64,000 bases of DNA, from NCBI RefSeq assembly GCF_013870525.1, contig NZ_JACBXD010000016.1, forward strand, positions 1 through 64,000, read 5' to 3'. Positions 22,995-31,300 of this stretch are shown one piece after another (within the stretch, counting starts at the first letter, position 1; each line of letters opens with the position of its first letter). A program made the position numbers and the translations under genes. Origin of the DNA: Amycolatopsis pittospori (GTDB lineage: Bacteria; Actinomycetota; Actinomycetes; Mycobacteriales; Pseudonocardiaceae). Under the pieces are notes generated by a model. It saw only the letters and a program-made list of their open reading frames with translations. It had not been told where the DNA came from and did not search any database.

Positions 22995-24170
22995 TCAAGC
23001 TGGGCGTACCCGGACACCGGCGGTGGCGAGAACCAGCACCGCCCCGGCCGCGAATACCGCACCGAGCCACATCACCGCGGTGGTCCCGGCTGCGTCCGTG
23101 GCCAGCCCGCCGACCAACGCTCCCGCCGCGATCCCCGCGTTGAACACTCCGGCGAACAGACCCGACGTCGCTTCACGAGCCTCCGGGGCGGCCACCAGCA
23201 TCCATGCTTGCGCTGCCACCGAGACACCGCCGTACGCCAGGCCCCAGACCACCAAGAGCGCCACGGCCGTCAGTGTGGTCTGCCCCAGGAGCGGAACCAG
23301 CGCCATCGTCGCCGACAAAGTCCCGCCGAGCACCAGCAAGGTCACCCGTGGTGATCGCGCGGCTCCGGCGCCCGAGGCGAAATTGCCCGCGACCCCGAAG
23401 AGCCCGTAGACCAGGAGGAGCGTTCCGATCTGCCCCGCGCTGACCCCGGACACCTTTTCCAGTACCGGCCGGACATAGGTGTACGCGGTGAAATGCCCGA
23501 TGACGATCAGCGCCACCACGATCAGCCCGAGGCGCACCCGCGGCACACCCGCGAGCCGCAGCATCGCGCCCAGGCGAACGGCCCCTTCCGTCGGCAACGA
23601 CGGCAGGGACATCACCAGCGCGGCCGCTACCACCAGTGAAAGGCCGCCGGCACCTACGAAGGCCATCCGCCAGCCGACCAGTTCACCGAGATAGGTGCCT
23701 GCCGGTACACCCAGCACGGACGCCACGGCGATTCCGCTGAAGATCAGCGAAGTCGCGGATCCGACCGACCGCGGTGGAACCAGCCGCACGGCCAGGCTCG
23801 CGGCGATCGCCCACACTCCGCCCATACCGATCCCGACGAGGACTCGGGCGACCAGCATGACGCCGAAGCCGGGAGACCACGCTGCCAGGAGATTCCCCAC
23901 CGCCAGCAGGGCCATCAACGCGCACAGCACGGCCCGCCGGTCGAGATTCCCGAGCGCCGGGATCAGCAGGGGCGCGGAGACGGCCGCGACCAGACCGGTC
24001 ACCGTGAGCGTCAGACCCGCCATACCCTCGGTGACCTGCAAGTCGCGGCTGATGGGGGTCAGCAAACCCACCGGCAGCATTTCCGAGGTGACCACGGTGA
24101 AGGTCGCCCCGGCGAGCGAGCTCACCGCCGGCCAGCCATTCTTCCTCTGTTCGGTTTCCCTTGTCGTCAC
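22995..24170 (-). CDS. DHA1-family MFS exporter (AraJ/CmlA-like)
   Basis: 391 residues from GTG 24170; an ATG at 24221 would add 17 residues without membrane character. Twelve helices are predicted, with MFS hallmarks ARVLVGIGMGGVWAIAASLAVRL (TM4, motif B/C-like), LIFSGIAVASVLGVPAGTYLGE (antiporter motif C) and a matching second half. It is divergent from a LysR regulator whose start is about 95 bases away, a common arrangement in which LysR controls the exporter. The substrate cannot be read from sequence. Confidence 0.9.
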   Translation of the reverse strand: MTTRETEQRKNGWPAVSSLAGATFTVVTSEMLPVGLLTPISRDLQVTEGMAGLTLTVTGLVAAVSAPLLIPALGNLDRRAVLCALMALLAVGNLLAAWSPGFGVMLVARVLVGIGMGGVWAIAASLAVRLVPPRSVGSATSLIFSGIAVASVLGVPAGTYLGELVGWRMAFVGAGGLSLVVAAALVMSLPSLPTEGAVRLGAMLRLAGVPRVRLGLIVVALIVIGHFTAYTYVRPVLEKVSGVSAGQIGTLLLVYGLFGVAGNFASGAGAARSPRVTLLVLGGTLSATMALVPLLGQTTLTAVALLVVWGLAYGGVSVAAQAWMLVAAPEAREATSGLFAGVFNAGIAAGALVGGLATDAAGTTAVMWLGAVFAAGAVLVLATAGVRVRPA

Positions 24171-24265
24171 GTGTTCAAGGCAACCGTCGCCCGCTGCCGG
24201 GAACAATGGCCGATGTCTCATCCTTCTATGAGCGGGACTACTGGATCCACGGAGGGAGAGGACCG

Positions 24266-25159
24266 ATGAGCGGCCTGGAGATCCGTGAGCTGGAGGCGTT
24301 CCTGGTGCTCGCCGAGGAGCTGCACTTCGGCCGGGCAGGCGAACGCCTGTACGTCTCTCAGAGCCGGGTCAGTCAGCTGCTCCGCTCATTGGAGGGACGG
24401 ATCGGCGCGACGCTGGTCGAGCGCACGAGCCGCCGGGTGGAACTGACTCCGTTAGGAGAGAAGTTCCTCGCCGAACTGCGTCCGGCCTATGAGGCGCTGC
24501 GGGCCGCCGTGGATCACACGCGCGACACCGCGCGAGGGATCGGCGGTGTGCTGCGAATCGGCTTTCAGGGCATCATCGACGACCACCTCGCGAACGCGAT
24601 CGGCGGATTTGAGAAGCACCACCCGGACTGCGCGGTGGAGCTCACCGAAATCCCACTGGCCGATCCGTTCGGCTCGCTCCGCCGTCGAGAGATCGACGCC
24701 GCGGTGGTGCTGCTTCCGGTGGAGGAACCGGATCTCGTGCTCGGCCCGGTTTTCTCTCGTCAGCCGCAGATGCTCGCCATCTCGCCTCGGCATCGGTTCG
24801 CCCGCAGGGAGTCCGTCACCGTCGAGGAACTGGCGGAATGTCCTCTGATCGGGATCCACGGTCCGGCCCCGGACTACTGGCGCCACACCCAAGCCCCCGA
24901 AATCACCCCCGGGGGCCGCCGGATACCGCGCGGCCCGACCGTCGCCACACTGCAGGAAGGCATGGGTCTCGCCGCGGCGGGCCAGGGCGGCATGGTGCTG
25001 TGCCGCTCGACAGCCGAACACCAAGGACGGCGGGATTCGGTCGTCTTCGTGCCGCTCACCGGGCTGCCCGAATCGGTGCTCGGCGTGGTTTGGCATGCGG
25101 AGGACAGCGGCCGGGCGCGTGCCTTCGCAGAGGAGATCGCTGTTCCGGCTCGAAGCTGA
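24266..25159 (+). CDS. LysR-family regulator divergent from MFS exporter
   Basis: 297 residues from the ATG at 24266 (ribosome site GGGAGAGG, 4-8 bases upstream). The winged HTH reads LEAFLVLAEELHFGRAGERLYVSQSRVSQLLRSLE, followed by an effector domain starting GGVLRIGFQG. A longer upstream reading lacks coding character. It probably regulates the divergent exporter and itself from the 95-bp shared intergenic region. Confidence 0.92.
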   Translation: MSGLEIRELEAFLVLAEELHFGRAGERLYVSQSRVSQLLRSLEGRIGATLVERTSRRVELTPLGEKFLAELRPAYEALRAAVDHTRDTARGIGGVLRIGFQGIIDDHLANAIGGFEKHHPDCAVELTEIPLADPFGSLRRREIDAAVVLLPVEEPDLVLGPVFSRQPQMLAISPRHRFARRESVTVEELAECPLIGIHGPAPDYWRHTQAPEITPGGRRIPRGPTVATLQEGMGLAAAGQGGMVLCRSTAEHQGRRDSVVFVPLTGLPESVLGVVWHAEDSGRARAFAEEIAVPARS

Positions 25160-26466
25160 CCTCGATGTGCGATCGTCCCGGCAGGCGCGATCGGCCAGTC
25201 GGATCGCCGATCAACGAAAAACCGTAGCGGGGCGTTTCCCAAGAACGAATCTGGTCCGCAACGCGAAACCGTGGTTGTCACTGGCCTTCTGCTCGAGAAC
25301 ACGGATCACGCCCAGCCGGCCTGCAACCACACCCAGCTTGTCCAGCTGTGGAAGCGAAGAACTCCGGGCCTGCTGAAGTCCCCACCTGAGGCGGTCATGA
25401 CCAGGAAGCAGAAAGGCTCACACCGGAGCGAACGGAGCCCAGCCGTGATTGACACCAAGGCGAAATGGCCGCCGAAGGACCAAATCCCTGCAGGTCGGAA
25501 GCGATGTCGATGTTGTGGGCCGGGTTGGGCTCGAACCGACGGCCAAGGGATTATGAGACCGCAGTTCGGGCATGTCAGCCAGTGTCGTCGGATGCTAAAT
25601 TCTGCCGATCTGTGCAGGTCAGCACCAGTTTGAGCCCTGACCGAGTGCCGCTGTGTGTCGGCCTGTATCGGGCTCTGTGTGGGCAACGGAGCCCAATCGG
25701 AGACAACGTAGGGCACGAAACCCGCAGCGCTTGAGGCGTAAGCTCGAAGCAGTTGCCACGTCAACCACTCCGGCAACAGATGATCAAGGTCTACATTGAC
25801 CTCCGCACCAAGGCCAGCTCGCCGGGCAGCGGTGACGTCAAAGCCCGAGTACGCAACACTCTCGGGATCTCGAACGCCCAACTCCCAGTCGCTCAGATCG
25901 AAACGCTCGATCATTTCGGTTAAGCCCGCGGCCGAGTACAGGTGATGGATGGCATGAACGACAGGTGATGCCTGGCACGAAACCTGGCGGCGTGTCGTGT
26001 GTTGGTGGCGAGTTTGAACTCCCCGCCGACGGCGGGTTAGCGGAGAGCTACCTGGCCGTGCGCCCGGTTACGGAGCGTGGCTACCGACAGAAGCAGCCAT
26101 AGCCCGTAACGAGCGGCCCGTCCGTCTGGAGTGGCTTCGATCTGTCATCTGCCAAGGCTGAAGCGCCAGCCGTGGGACCCTGCAACAGCAGTGCCGGAGT
26201 GGAACGGGTTATTGGACGATTCGTTGGGCTGCCGCGCTTCTGAAACGACCGGTATGCAGCATGAGCGGACGTCGTACGACGACGGCACCGCTCGGCCTCA
26301 ACCCAGGTGGGACCGAGGTCGGAACCCATGCGGTCATTTGCAAAACAGGACACGCCCGCGGTTCATCCACAGACGAACCAGCCAACGTGGGGCGAAAATC
26401 GGCGGACACGAACCCGCCGGGACAGCTAGCGTGCGATCGTTCTCGTCTCAGCCGGCAGGAGAGCCC
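25160..26466. other. Gene-poor, lower-GC segment holding a tRNA 3'-end copy
   Basis: No reading frame here has steady GC3 bias. A minus-strand frame at 25306-25914 starts plausibly (MIERFDLSDWELGVRDPESV, 25914 downward) but degenerates after about 70 residues and overlaps the tRNA-derived repeat, so I treat it as a remnant at best. The segment looks like decayed mobile or foreign DNA, together with 27055-28020. Confidence 0.5.
25398..25557. repeat. Partial copy of tRNA(CAU) 3' half plus its flank (candidate att site)
   Basis: Bases 25516-25557 match the tRNA gene at 28021-28062 with one mismatch and stop inside the anticodon loop. The similarity continues outward: about 75 bp just upstream are nearly identical to the tRNA's own 3' flank, and weaker blocks reach about 25400. 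The break in the anticodon loop is a known crossover position for tyrosine integrases, so this is a candidate attachment-site remnant about 2.5 kb from the intact tRNA. Confidence 0.7.
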
Positions 26467-27054
26467 GTGCCCCAGGCAACATTGCACACCGACCGCCTTG
26501 AGCTTGTTCCGCTTTCGGATGAGCACATCGACCTCGAAGTGGAGATTGACGCCGACCCGCTGGTGTTGCGCTACCTTGCTCCACGGGCGCGAACGCGCGA
26601 CGAGGCGGTGGCCGCCCACGCCGAGCGAATGAAGCGCGGCACGCGCGTGGATGGGCTGGGCCTGTGGGTAGGGTTCACTGTTTGCGGGCCTCAGCGGGAG
26701 TTCGCGGGTTTGTGGATGCTGCAACCGCCGCACGGCCCGAGTCAGACCTTCACCCCGGGTGAAGCTGACCTGGGATTCCGGTTGCAGCGGCGATGGTGGC
26801 GGCAGCGTTATGCGAGCGAGGGTGCGCGGGAACTCCTCCGGCACGGGTTCGACGATCTCAAACTCACCCGGATCTTCGCGCAGACGATGGCGGTGAACCG
26901 ACCCTCTCGGGCCACGCTAGAGACGCTGGGTATGCACTATGTGCGCAGCTTCCACGAGGACTACGACGAGCCAGTGCCCGGCTCCGAGCACGGCGAAGTC
27001 GAGTACGAGATCCGGCGGACCGACTGGCCACCGCGACAGACGGCCTTACTCTGA
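26467..27054 (+). CDS. GNAT-family N-acetyltransferase (RimJ/RimL type)
   Basis: 195 residues from GTG 26467, with AGGAG 6 bases upstream. It opens LHTDRLELVPLSDEH, the usual RimJ/RimL start. The acetyl-CoA region is RWWRQRYASEGARELLRHGF, in which R/Q-x-x-G/A is altered (RQRYAS), followed by LTRIFAQTMAVNRPSRATLETLGM, a typical GNAT close. It acetylates an amine or protein N-terminus; the substrate is unknown. It is the only clear gene between the tRNA and its 3' copy, so it may be cargo of a lost element. Confidence 0.88.
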   Translation: MPQATLHTDRLELVPLSDEHIDLEVEIDADPLVLRYLAPRARTRDEAVAAHAERMKRGTRVDGLGLWVGFTVCGPQREFAGLWMLQPPHGPSQTFTPGEADLGFRLQRRWWRQRYASEGARELLRHGFDDLKLTRIFAQTMAVNRPSRATLETLGMHYVRSFHEDYDEPVPGSEHGEVEYEIRRTDWPPRQTALL

Positions 27055-28020
27055 CCCTGATGGCAAACTCCCGAACTCGCGGCGCTGTCAGTCAAGTCCT
27101 GCGAGCCACCGTCGTCGTCCCAGCAGTTCGCACCGTGTGATCGCCCCGTCCGCGAACAGGAATTCGCCGACCCGCCGTGGTATCGCAGCCGTTCCAGCGG
27201 GGCCCGGGCCAGGATCGTGAACCTGCTGCCACCGTTGTCGCCGAGTCAGGATCGTCAAATCGTCCCACCGACGGTCGTCACGTACGTCGGCGACATGAGC
27301 GCGCTCATCGGCATGAGCGGACGTTGTCGACAACGGCAGGCACAGGCAAGCTGAACAAATGCAAGCAGTGACTCGTCGACTCCGAAAGCGGCAACCACAA
27401 GAGGCCAAATATTGAGTCCACGACGAAGGCAATCACCCACGGCTGCCACTGGCAGCCCGACTCTCACACCAATTTTCCTGGAGCAGTCCTGGAGCACACC
27501 GTCGGTTACAACAGCACACAACTGCGTCGAACCGCATCGATCAGACCACAACTGCTCCAGCCGACCAGCGGGTTCTCGATAACCGCAGGTCAGCGCCCTG
27601 GCCGGACCTGACTGGCAGTGAGGGGGTCACGAATGCTGTTCTCGCAGATCGGAAAGCTGTCATTTAAGTGACTGAGAGATTCGCGCAAGACGACACGCAC
27701 CGCCGAAGCCGACTACCCACAGTCGCAGGCGAAGGCGTCAGACGAGTCTCCGGCAATGACGTCAATCCAGAGCTGACCACTTCGTGAGCAGGTATCGACA
27801 AGCAACGCACGCGTCCACTACCGCAGGTCCCCACCGCAGCGGTTGTGGCGAGGAAGCAGAAACGCTGCTACGCCACCAACCAGCTCTGCAGAGCACTCCT
27901 CCACCTATGAGCACACTGGAGCAAACGGAGACATAACGGAGCCCAGTCGCGATCAACGCCGAGGCGAAAATGCCGCCGAAGGACCAACATTTCTGCAGGT
28001 CGGTGGCGATGTCGATGTTG
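27055..28020. other. Intergenic, lower-GC segment without a supported gene
   Basis: About 970 bp with mixed base composition and no frame with consistent codon use. A minus-strand frame ending at 27088 has a protein-like close (RRQRWQQVHDPGPG, RRVGEFLFADGAITRCELL) but an unconvincing start, so it may be a remnant. The last 170 bp (27851-28020) is the tRNA 3' flank shared with 25398-25515. Confidence 0.45.
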
Positions 28021-28094
28021 TGGGCCGGGTCGGGCTCGAACCGACGGCCAAGGGATTATGAGTCCCCTGCTCTAACCAACTGAGCTACCGGCCC
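28021..28094 (-). tRNA. tRNA with CAU anticodon (tRNA-Ile2 or tRNA-Met)
   Basis: A full cloverleaf on the minus strand: a 7-bp acceptor stem GGGCCGG/CCGGCCC, D-arm GCTC-AGTTGGTTA-GAGC, anticodon stem GGGGA/TCCCT with loop CTCATAA, T-arm GTCGG-TTCGAGC-CCGAC and discriminator A. CCA is not encoded. The anticodon-stem bases (GGGGA CTCATAA TCCCT TGG) resemble the isoleucine CAU species whose C34 is changed to lysidine by TilS more than elongator Met, but sequence alone does not settle it. Confidence 0.93.
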
Positions 28095-28189
28095 CAAGGG
28101 TGTACCGGAACCCCCGACATCGGGTTTGCTAACGCACAGAAGTCCCAGTTCGCTCCAAGTTATCACAGCGCTCACCTGCCGCGATCGTC

Positions 28190-28252
28190 TAGGCCGTGTC
28201 CTGTAAGTCTGTTCGACGGGCTTCGCGTCCAGGACTTGCAGGACACGGCCTA
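28190..28252. repeat. 63-bp inverted-repeat element
   Basis: The arms 28190-28209 and 28233-28252 (TAGGCCGTGTCCTGTAAGTC and complement) match at 19 of 20 bases around a 23-base centre. It lies about 100 bp upstream of the tRNA and resembles paired IS ends with the middle deleted, or a small non-autonomous element. A plain hairpin is also possible. Confidence 0.55.
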
Positions 28253-28341
28253 GGCCAAACAGCTGGTTTCCGCCACGGGTCGACGCCGACTCGTCTAGGT
28301 TGCAAGGACCAACGCCGAGCGCGGGCGGGACGGTGAAATCC

Positions 28342-28617
28342 ATGCCGGTCTTGCCGGTCGCACCACGAGTGCGGCGAACGTGGTGGCTCGCACTCGGGGA
28401 CACGCTGACCATCGGAATGGGCCTGGGGTATCTCGCCCATCAGTACAGGGAGGCGCTCGTGGCGAATTCGGTCGCCATCGGGCTCGGTGTCGTGGGCGCC
28501 CTCGGCGGCGCTTTGTTACTGAGGGCGAGCGTCCGGGTACTGCGGCGGGCCAGTCTGCGGATCGACACGATCTTCACCGACGAACTGGACGACCGGCCGT
28601 CGCCGCGGCCCCGGTAA
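28342..28617 (+). CDS. Small two-helix membrane protein, unknown
   Basis: 91 residues from the ATG at 28342; GTG 28333 is an alternative three codons earlier. A basic start (APRVRRTWW) precedes two hydrophobic segments, one around LALGDTLTIGMGLGYLAHQY and one around VAIGLGVVGALGGALLL, then a basic stretch (RASVRVLRRASLR) and an acidic/Pro tail. No family is recognised. It is convergent with the next gene, with a weak hairpin (28626-28642) between. Confidence 0.6.
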   Translation: MPVLPVAPRVRRTWWLALGDTLTIGMGLGYLAHQYREALVANSVAIGLGVVGALGGALLLRASVRVLRRASLRIDTIFTDELDDRPSPRPR

Positions 28618-28642
28618 CGGATTGTCCGTCCCTTGTGGACGG

Positions 28643-29155
28643 TCAGCCGCCCGTGGTCGAACCACCGCCTGGAAGAGAACTGGGCGGATCACTCGGCGTT
28701 GGAGTCGGCGTAGGCGTTGTTGTAGGTAGCGGCGTGGTCGGCTTCGGGGTCGGCTTCGGGGTCGTTGCGGTCGGCGTCGTCGGTGGCGACACCGCGCCGC
28801 CATAGGCCGCGTAGCTGAACCAGATCGCCCCGCCTGCCTTCGGCGTGGTCTGGTTGAACATCGCCCGCACCTGGAACGTCGTCGCCGTGTACGACCCCTG
28901 CACCGTGTTCAGCATGTACGCGTTGAACTGCCCGGGCGTGTTCGCCGATACGACGACCACGGCCGGAACGGCGCCCAGCGCGTGCTGCACCGTGCACATC
29001 CCGGCGCCATCGGTCACGCACGACGTCTCCGCGGCCTGCACGCTCGGCGCGGGCGACGGGCCGACGGCGCCGGACGTCCCGGCGAACACCGTGCCCGCGG
29101 CCGCGGCGACCGCCAGTCCGCCCGCCGCGAGCGCGACCTTTTCCCTGGTCTTCAT
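28643..29155 (-). CDS. Secreted protein with Thr/Pro-rich C-terminal tail
   Basis: 170 residues from the ATG at 29155, with GAGGGTGAGG directly upstream. A signal peptide (about 1-28, hydrophobic Ala/Gly core) is followed by a compact beta-rich domain with two Cys (ETSCVTD and GMCTVQH) and the segments VVVVSANTPGQFNAY and TATTFQVRAMF, then a 45-residue Thr/Pro repeat tail. The domain resembles small H-type-lectin-like or phage-tail-like folds, but I cannot name it. The tail looks like a cell-wall spacer without an LPXTG signal. Confidence 0.7.
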   Translation of the reverse strand: MKTREKVALAAGGLAVAAAAGTVFAGTSGAVGPSPAPSVQAAETSCVTDGAGMCTVQHALGAVPAVVVVSANTPGQFNAYMLNTVQGSYTATTFQVRAMFNQTTPKAGGAIWFSYAAYGGAVSPPTTPTATTPKPTPKPTTPLPTTTPTPTPTPSDPPSSLPGGGSTTGG

Positions 29156-29219
29156 CCTCACCCTCCCTCGCCGGGGCCCGATGGCCCGACAGCTTGGGTC
29201 GGTGGCCGCGACACGTTCG

Positions 29220-29996
29220 TTACGCCACGCCGAGACGTCGCAGAGCCGGACGCCACCGGTTCCCGCCGGTCGCCAGCCCCAGCGCGACGAGGCCCGCGCA
29301 GTACTTGCTCACCGACTGCTCGTGGATCCGCAGTTTCGCCAGCGCCTCGGTGACGCTGTTGCGTTCGGTCGCCGACTTCACCTCCAGCAGCACCAGGTCG
29401 CCCCCGGCGGCGAGACTCCTGGATCCGGATCGCCAGACCAGCGATGTATCGCAGGTGATCCGGGTCCGGCGGTCGGCGGTGACGAGGGTGGTCCGCCGGT
29501 AGTCGGTGACGAGCGCAGGGGTCAGCGGCCGGGGCGCGGGGCGGCCGTAGGCGGCGGTGAGGGCGTCGTCGAGGAACGTCAGCGACGGCGCGGTCAGGCC
29601 GTGCGCGGACTCGGCGGGGTGCGGGCGGCGCACCTTCACCGTCTCGTCCCGGCGGCCGCTGACCTTGAGTTCGCAATAGGTGTCGGCCGAATCGGTGTAG
29701 GTCCGCGTGCGGATCTTGAACCGGCGCCGCCGATCTTGGCGGTGCGCCCGGAAGATCGCCAGATCCGGTGTGTCGAAATAGGTCGACGAGTAGCCGAACA
29801 CCCGCTGCCCGCCGATCTCCAGGCAGACCAACGAAGCCTCCAGCGCCTGGGTGACGGCGAGGAAATCGTTGAGCCGAAGGACGTACTTGCGATCCGTCCG
29901 GCTCATCAGGCCACTCGTGGCGACGACTTCGGCCAGCGACAGCGACGGAAGCCGCCGGGCCACGGCCGCGACGGTGGCCGTCCCGCGCGCGCTCAT
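29220..29996 (-). CDS. Polyphosphate polymerase, VTC domain
   Basis: 258 residues, a stand-alone VTC tunnel domain. Matching features are SRTDRKYVLRLNDF (an Arg/Lys-lined start), STYFDTPDLAIFRAHRQDRRRRFKIRTRTY (basic tunnel strands), YCELKVSGRRDETVKVRR and LLEVKSATERNSVTEAL (catalytic metal Glu). The fold makes polyphosphate from nucleotide triphosphate, or binds it. The ATG overlaps the stop of the DUF4956 gene (ATGA), so both products probably work together at the membrane. Confidence 0.88.
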   Translation of the reverse strand: MSARGTATVAAVARRLPSLSLAEVVATSGLMSRTDRKYVLRLNDFLAVTQALEASLVCLEIGGQRVFGYSSTYFDTPDLAIFRAHRQDRRRRFKIRTRTYTDSADTYCELKVSGRRDETVKVRRPHPAESAHGLTAPSLTFLDDALTAAYGRPAPRPLTPALVTDYRRTTLVTADRRTRITCDTSLVWRSGSRSLAAGGDLVLLEVKSATERNSVTEALAKLRIHEQSVSKYCAGLVALGLATGGNRWRPALRRLGVA

Positions 29997-30577
29997 CGGT
30001 GCCCCGCCGGCACGCCGTGGACGACCGGCGCCGGGCCCGGCCGGAACCGGACGTCCACGACGGTGACCTCGCGGACATAGTCCACTTCGGACACACTGTG
30101 CCGCACGACGGTTCCGCCGAGCCGTGCCTGCAGTTCCACGAGCATGGTGTGCTCGTCGGGGTAGACGGTGTCGAGGACGACCGTCCGCCGCTGCGGTCCG
30201 CGAGTACGCGACGGGTGGTCGGCGATGTACATCACGGCGAGCAACAGGACGTTGAACACGGCGACGATCCGCCAGTCCACGGACGGCAATCCGTTCACCA
30301 GGCCCAGGACCAGCGCGACGAAGTAGTACGCGACCTCCTGCTGGCTGATCGAATCCGAACGCAACCGGATGATCGACAGCACACCGAACAGGCCGAGTCC
30401 GAGCGCGCTCGCCGTCGACACGGACAGCAGCACCGCCACCGAGACGCAGACGCCGACGTTCAGCGCGAGGTACGCGCAGGCGAGGTCACCGCGGTGATGG
30501 CGGCGGGCATAGATCCCGTAGGCGAGGATGACGGCGACGACGAGGTCGACGGCGAGGTGAAGAAGTGTCGTGGTCAT
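29993..30577 (-). CDS. DUF4956 membrane protein, partner of polyphosphate polymerase
   Basis: 194 residues from the ATG at 30577. Four hydrophobic helices fill the first 115 residues (LAVDLVVAVILAYGIYARR, YLALNVGVCVSVAVLLSV, the segment around LGLFGVLSIIRLRSDSISQQEVAYYFVALVLG, and WRIVAVFNVLLLAVMYIA). The conserved IRLRSDSISQQE loop is a DUF4956 mark. The C-terminal cytoplasmic domain has an ATP-grasp-free alpha/beta look. The family commonly sits next to VTC-type polymerases. First gene of a two-gene operon with an operator-like site at 30614-30643. Confidence 0.85.
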   Translation of the reverse strand: MTTTLLHLAVDLVVAVILAYGIYARRHHRGDLACAYLALNVGVCVSVAVLLSVSTASALGLGLFGVLSIIRLRSDSISQQEVAYYFVALVLGLVNGLPSVDWRIVAVFNVLLLAVMYIADHPSRTRGPQRRTVVLDTVYPDEHTMLVELQARLGGTVVRHSVSEVDYVREVTVVDVRFRPGPAPVVHGVPAGHR

Positions 30578-30613
30578 GGAAACCACTGTGCAGTCTCGGA
30601 AAGAGACTGTCGT

Positions 30614-30643
30614 GAGAGCCGGATGAGAACCGTCTCATCCGGA
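30614..30643 (-). promoter_or_regulatory. Candidate response-regulator site 1 (polyphosphate operon)
   Basis: TGAGA repeats at 30614 and 30625 are spaced 11 bp, and CCGGATGAGA-ACCG-TCTCATCCGG forms a perfect palindrome (30620-30643). It overlaps the end of the OmpR-type gene and ends 37 bp upstream of the DUF4956 start. A nearly identical element is at 33005-33032. Between site and start lies another inverted repeat, CAGTCTC-N6-GAGACTG (30591-30610). Confidence 0.7.
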
Positions 30644-31300
30644 CTCACCGAGCCGGTAACCCATCCCTCGCACGGTTTCGATCCGCTCCGTCCCGATCTT
30701 CCCGCGCAGATAGCGGATGTAGACGTCGACCACGTTCGACCCGGGATCGAAGTCGAATCCCCAGACACCGCCGAGCAACTGCTCACGAGACAGCACCTGT
30801 CCCCTGTTGCGCAGCAACGTTTCCAGCAGCGCGAACTCGCGCGCGGTGAGGTCCTTCTCCTCCCCCGCCACCGAGACCTTCCGGGTACGGAGGTCGAGCG
30901 AAAGGTCACCTGCCCGGAGCACGGCCGGTTCGGATTCCGGGTTTCCCCGCAGCCGCAACCGGATCCGGGCGAGCAGTTCCTCGAACGCGAACGGTTTGGC
31001 GAGATAGTCGTCCGCGCCGCCGGACAATCCGGCCACCCGGTCCACGACGCTGTCCCGCGCGGTCAGGATGATCACCGGCACGGTCCGGCCCGCGGCCCGC
31101 AGAGCGCGCAGCAGATCCGAGCCATCGAGGTCCGGCAGTCCGAGATCGAGGACGACCAGATCGTGCGCGCCCGTCAACGCCTCGGTGAGCCCTTCGGAGC
31201 CGGTCTTGACCCAGCGGGTCGCGAAACCTTGCGCCCGCAGGCCTTTCTCGACGAACGCGCCGATCCGGGCGGAATCCTCCACCACCAGCACACTGGTCAC
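30635..31300 (-). CDS. OmpR-family response regulator (candidate polyphosphate regulator)
   Basis: 221 residues from GTG 31300. The receiver shows LVVEDSARIGAFVEKGLRAQG, Asp52 as phospho-acceptor in VVLDLGLPDLDG, Thr in IILTARDSV and Lys in YLAKPFAFEE. The DNA-binding domain has LTAREFALLETLLRNRGQVLSREQLL and the recognition helix VVDVYIRYLRGK. The start overlaps the kinase stop by four bases. Paired, nearly identical sites upstream of both its own operon and the polyphosphate operon suggest that it controls both. Confidence 0.94.
   Translation of the reverse strand: MTSVLVVEDSARIGAFVEKGLRAQGFATRWVKTGSEGLTEALTGAHDLVVLDLGLPDLDGSDLLRALRAAGRTVPVIILTARDSVVDRVAGLSGGADDYLAKPFAFEELLARIRLRLRGNPESEPAVLRAGDLSLDLRTRKVSVAGEEKDLTAREFALLETLLRNRGQVLSREQLLGGVWGFDFDPGSNVVDVYIRYLRGKIGTERIETVRGMGYRLGESG

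Noticed and set aside
25516..25557. A second tRNA gene
   Set aside because: Only the 3' half is present, with a mismatch in the T-stem; there is no acceptor 5' strand or D-arm.
25306..25914. A 202-residue minus-strand frame in the gene-poor segment
   Set aside because: It overlaps the tRNA-derived repeat and loses protein character after about 70 residues; at best a remnant.
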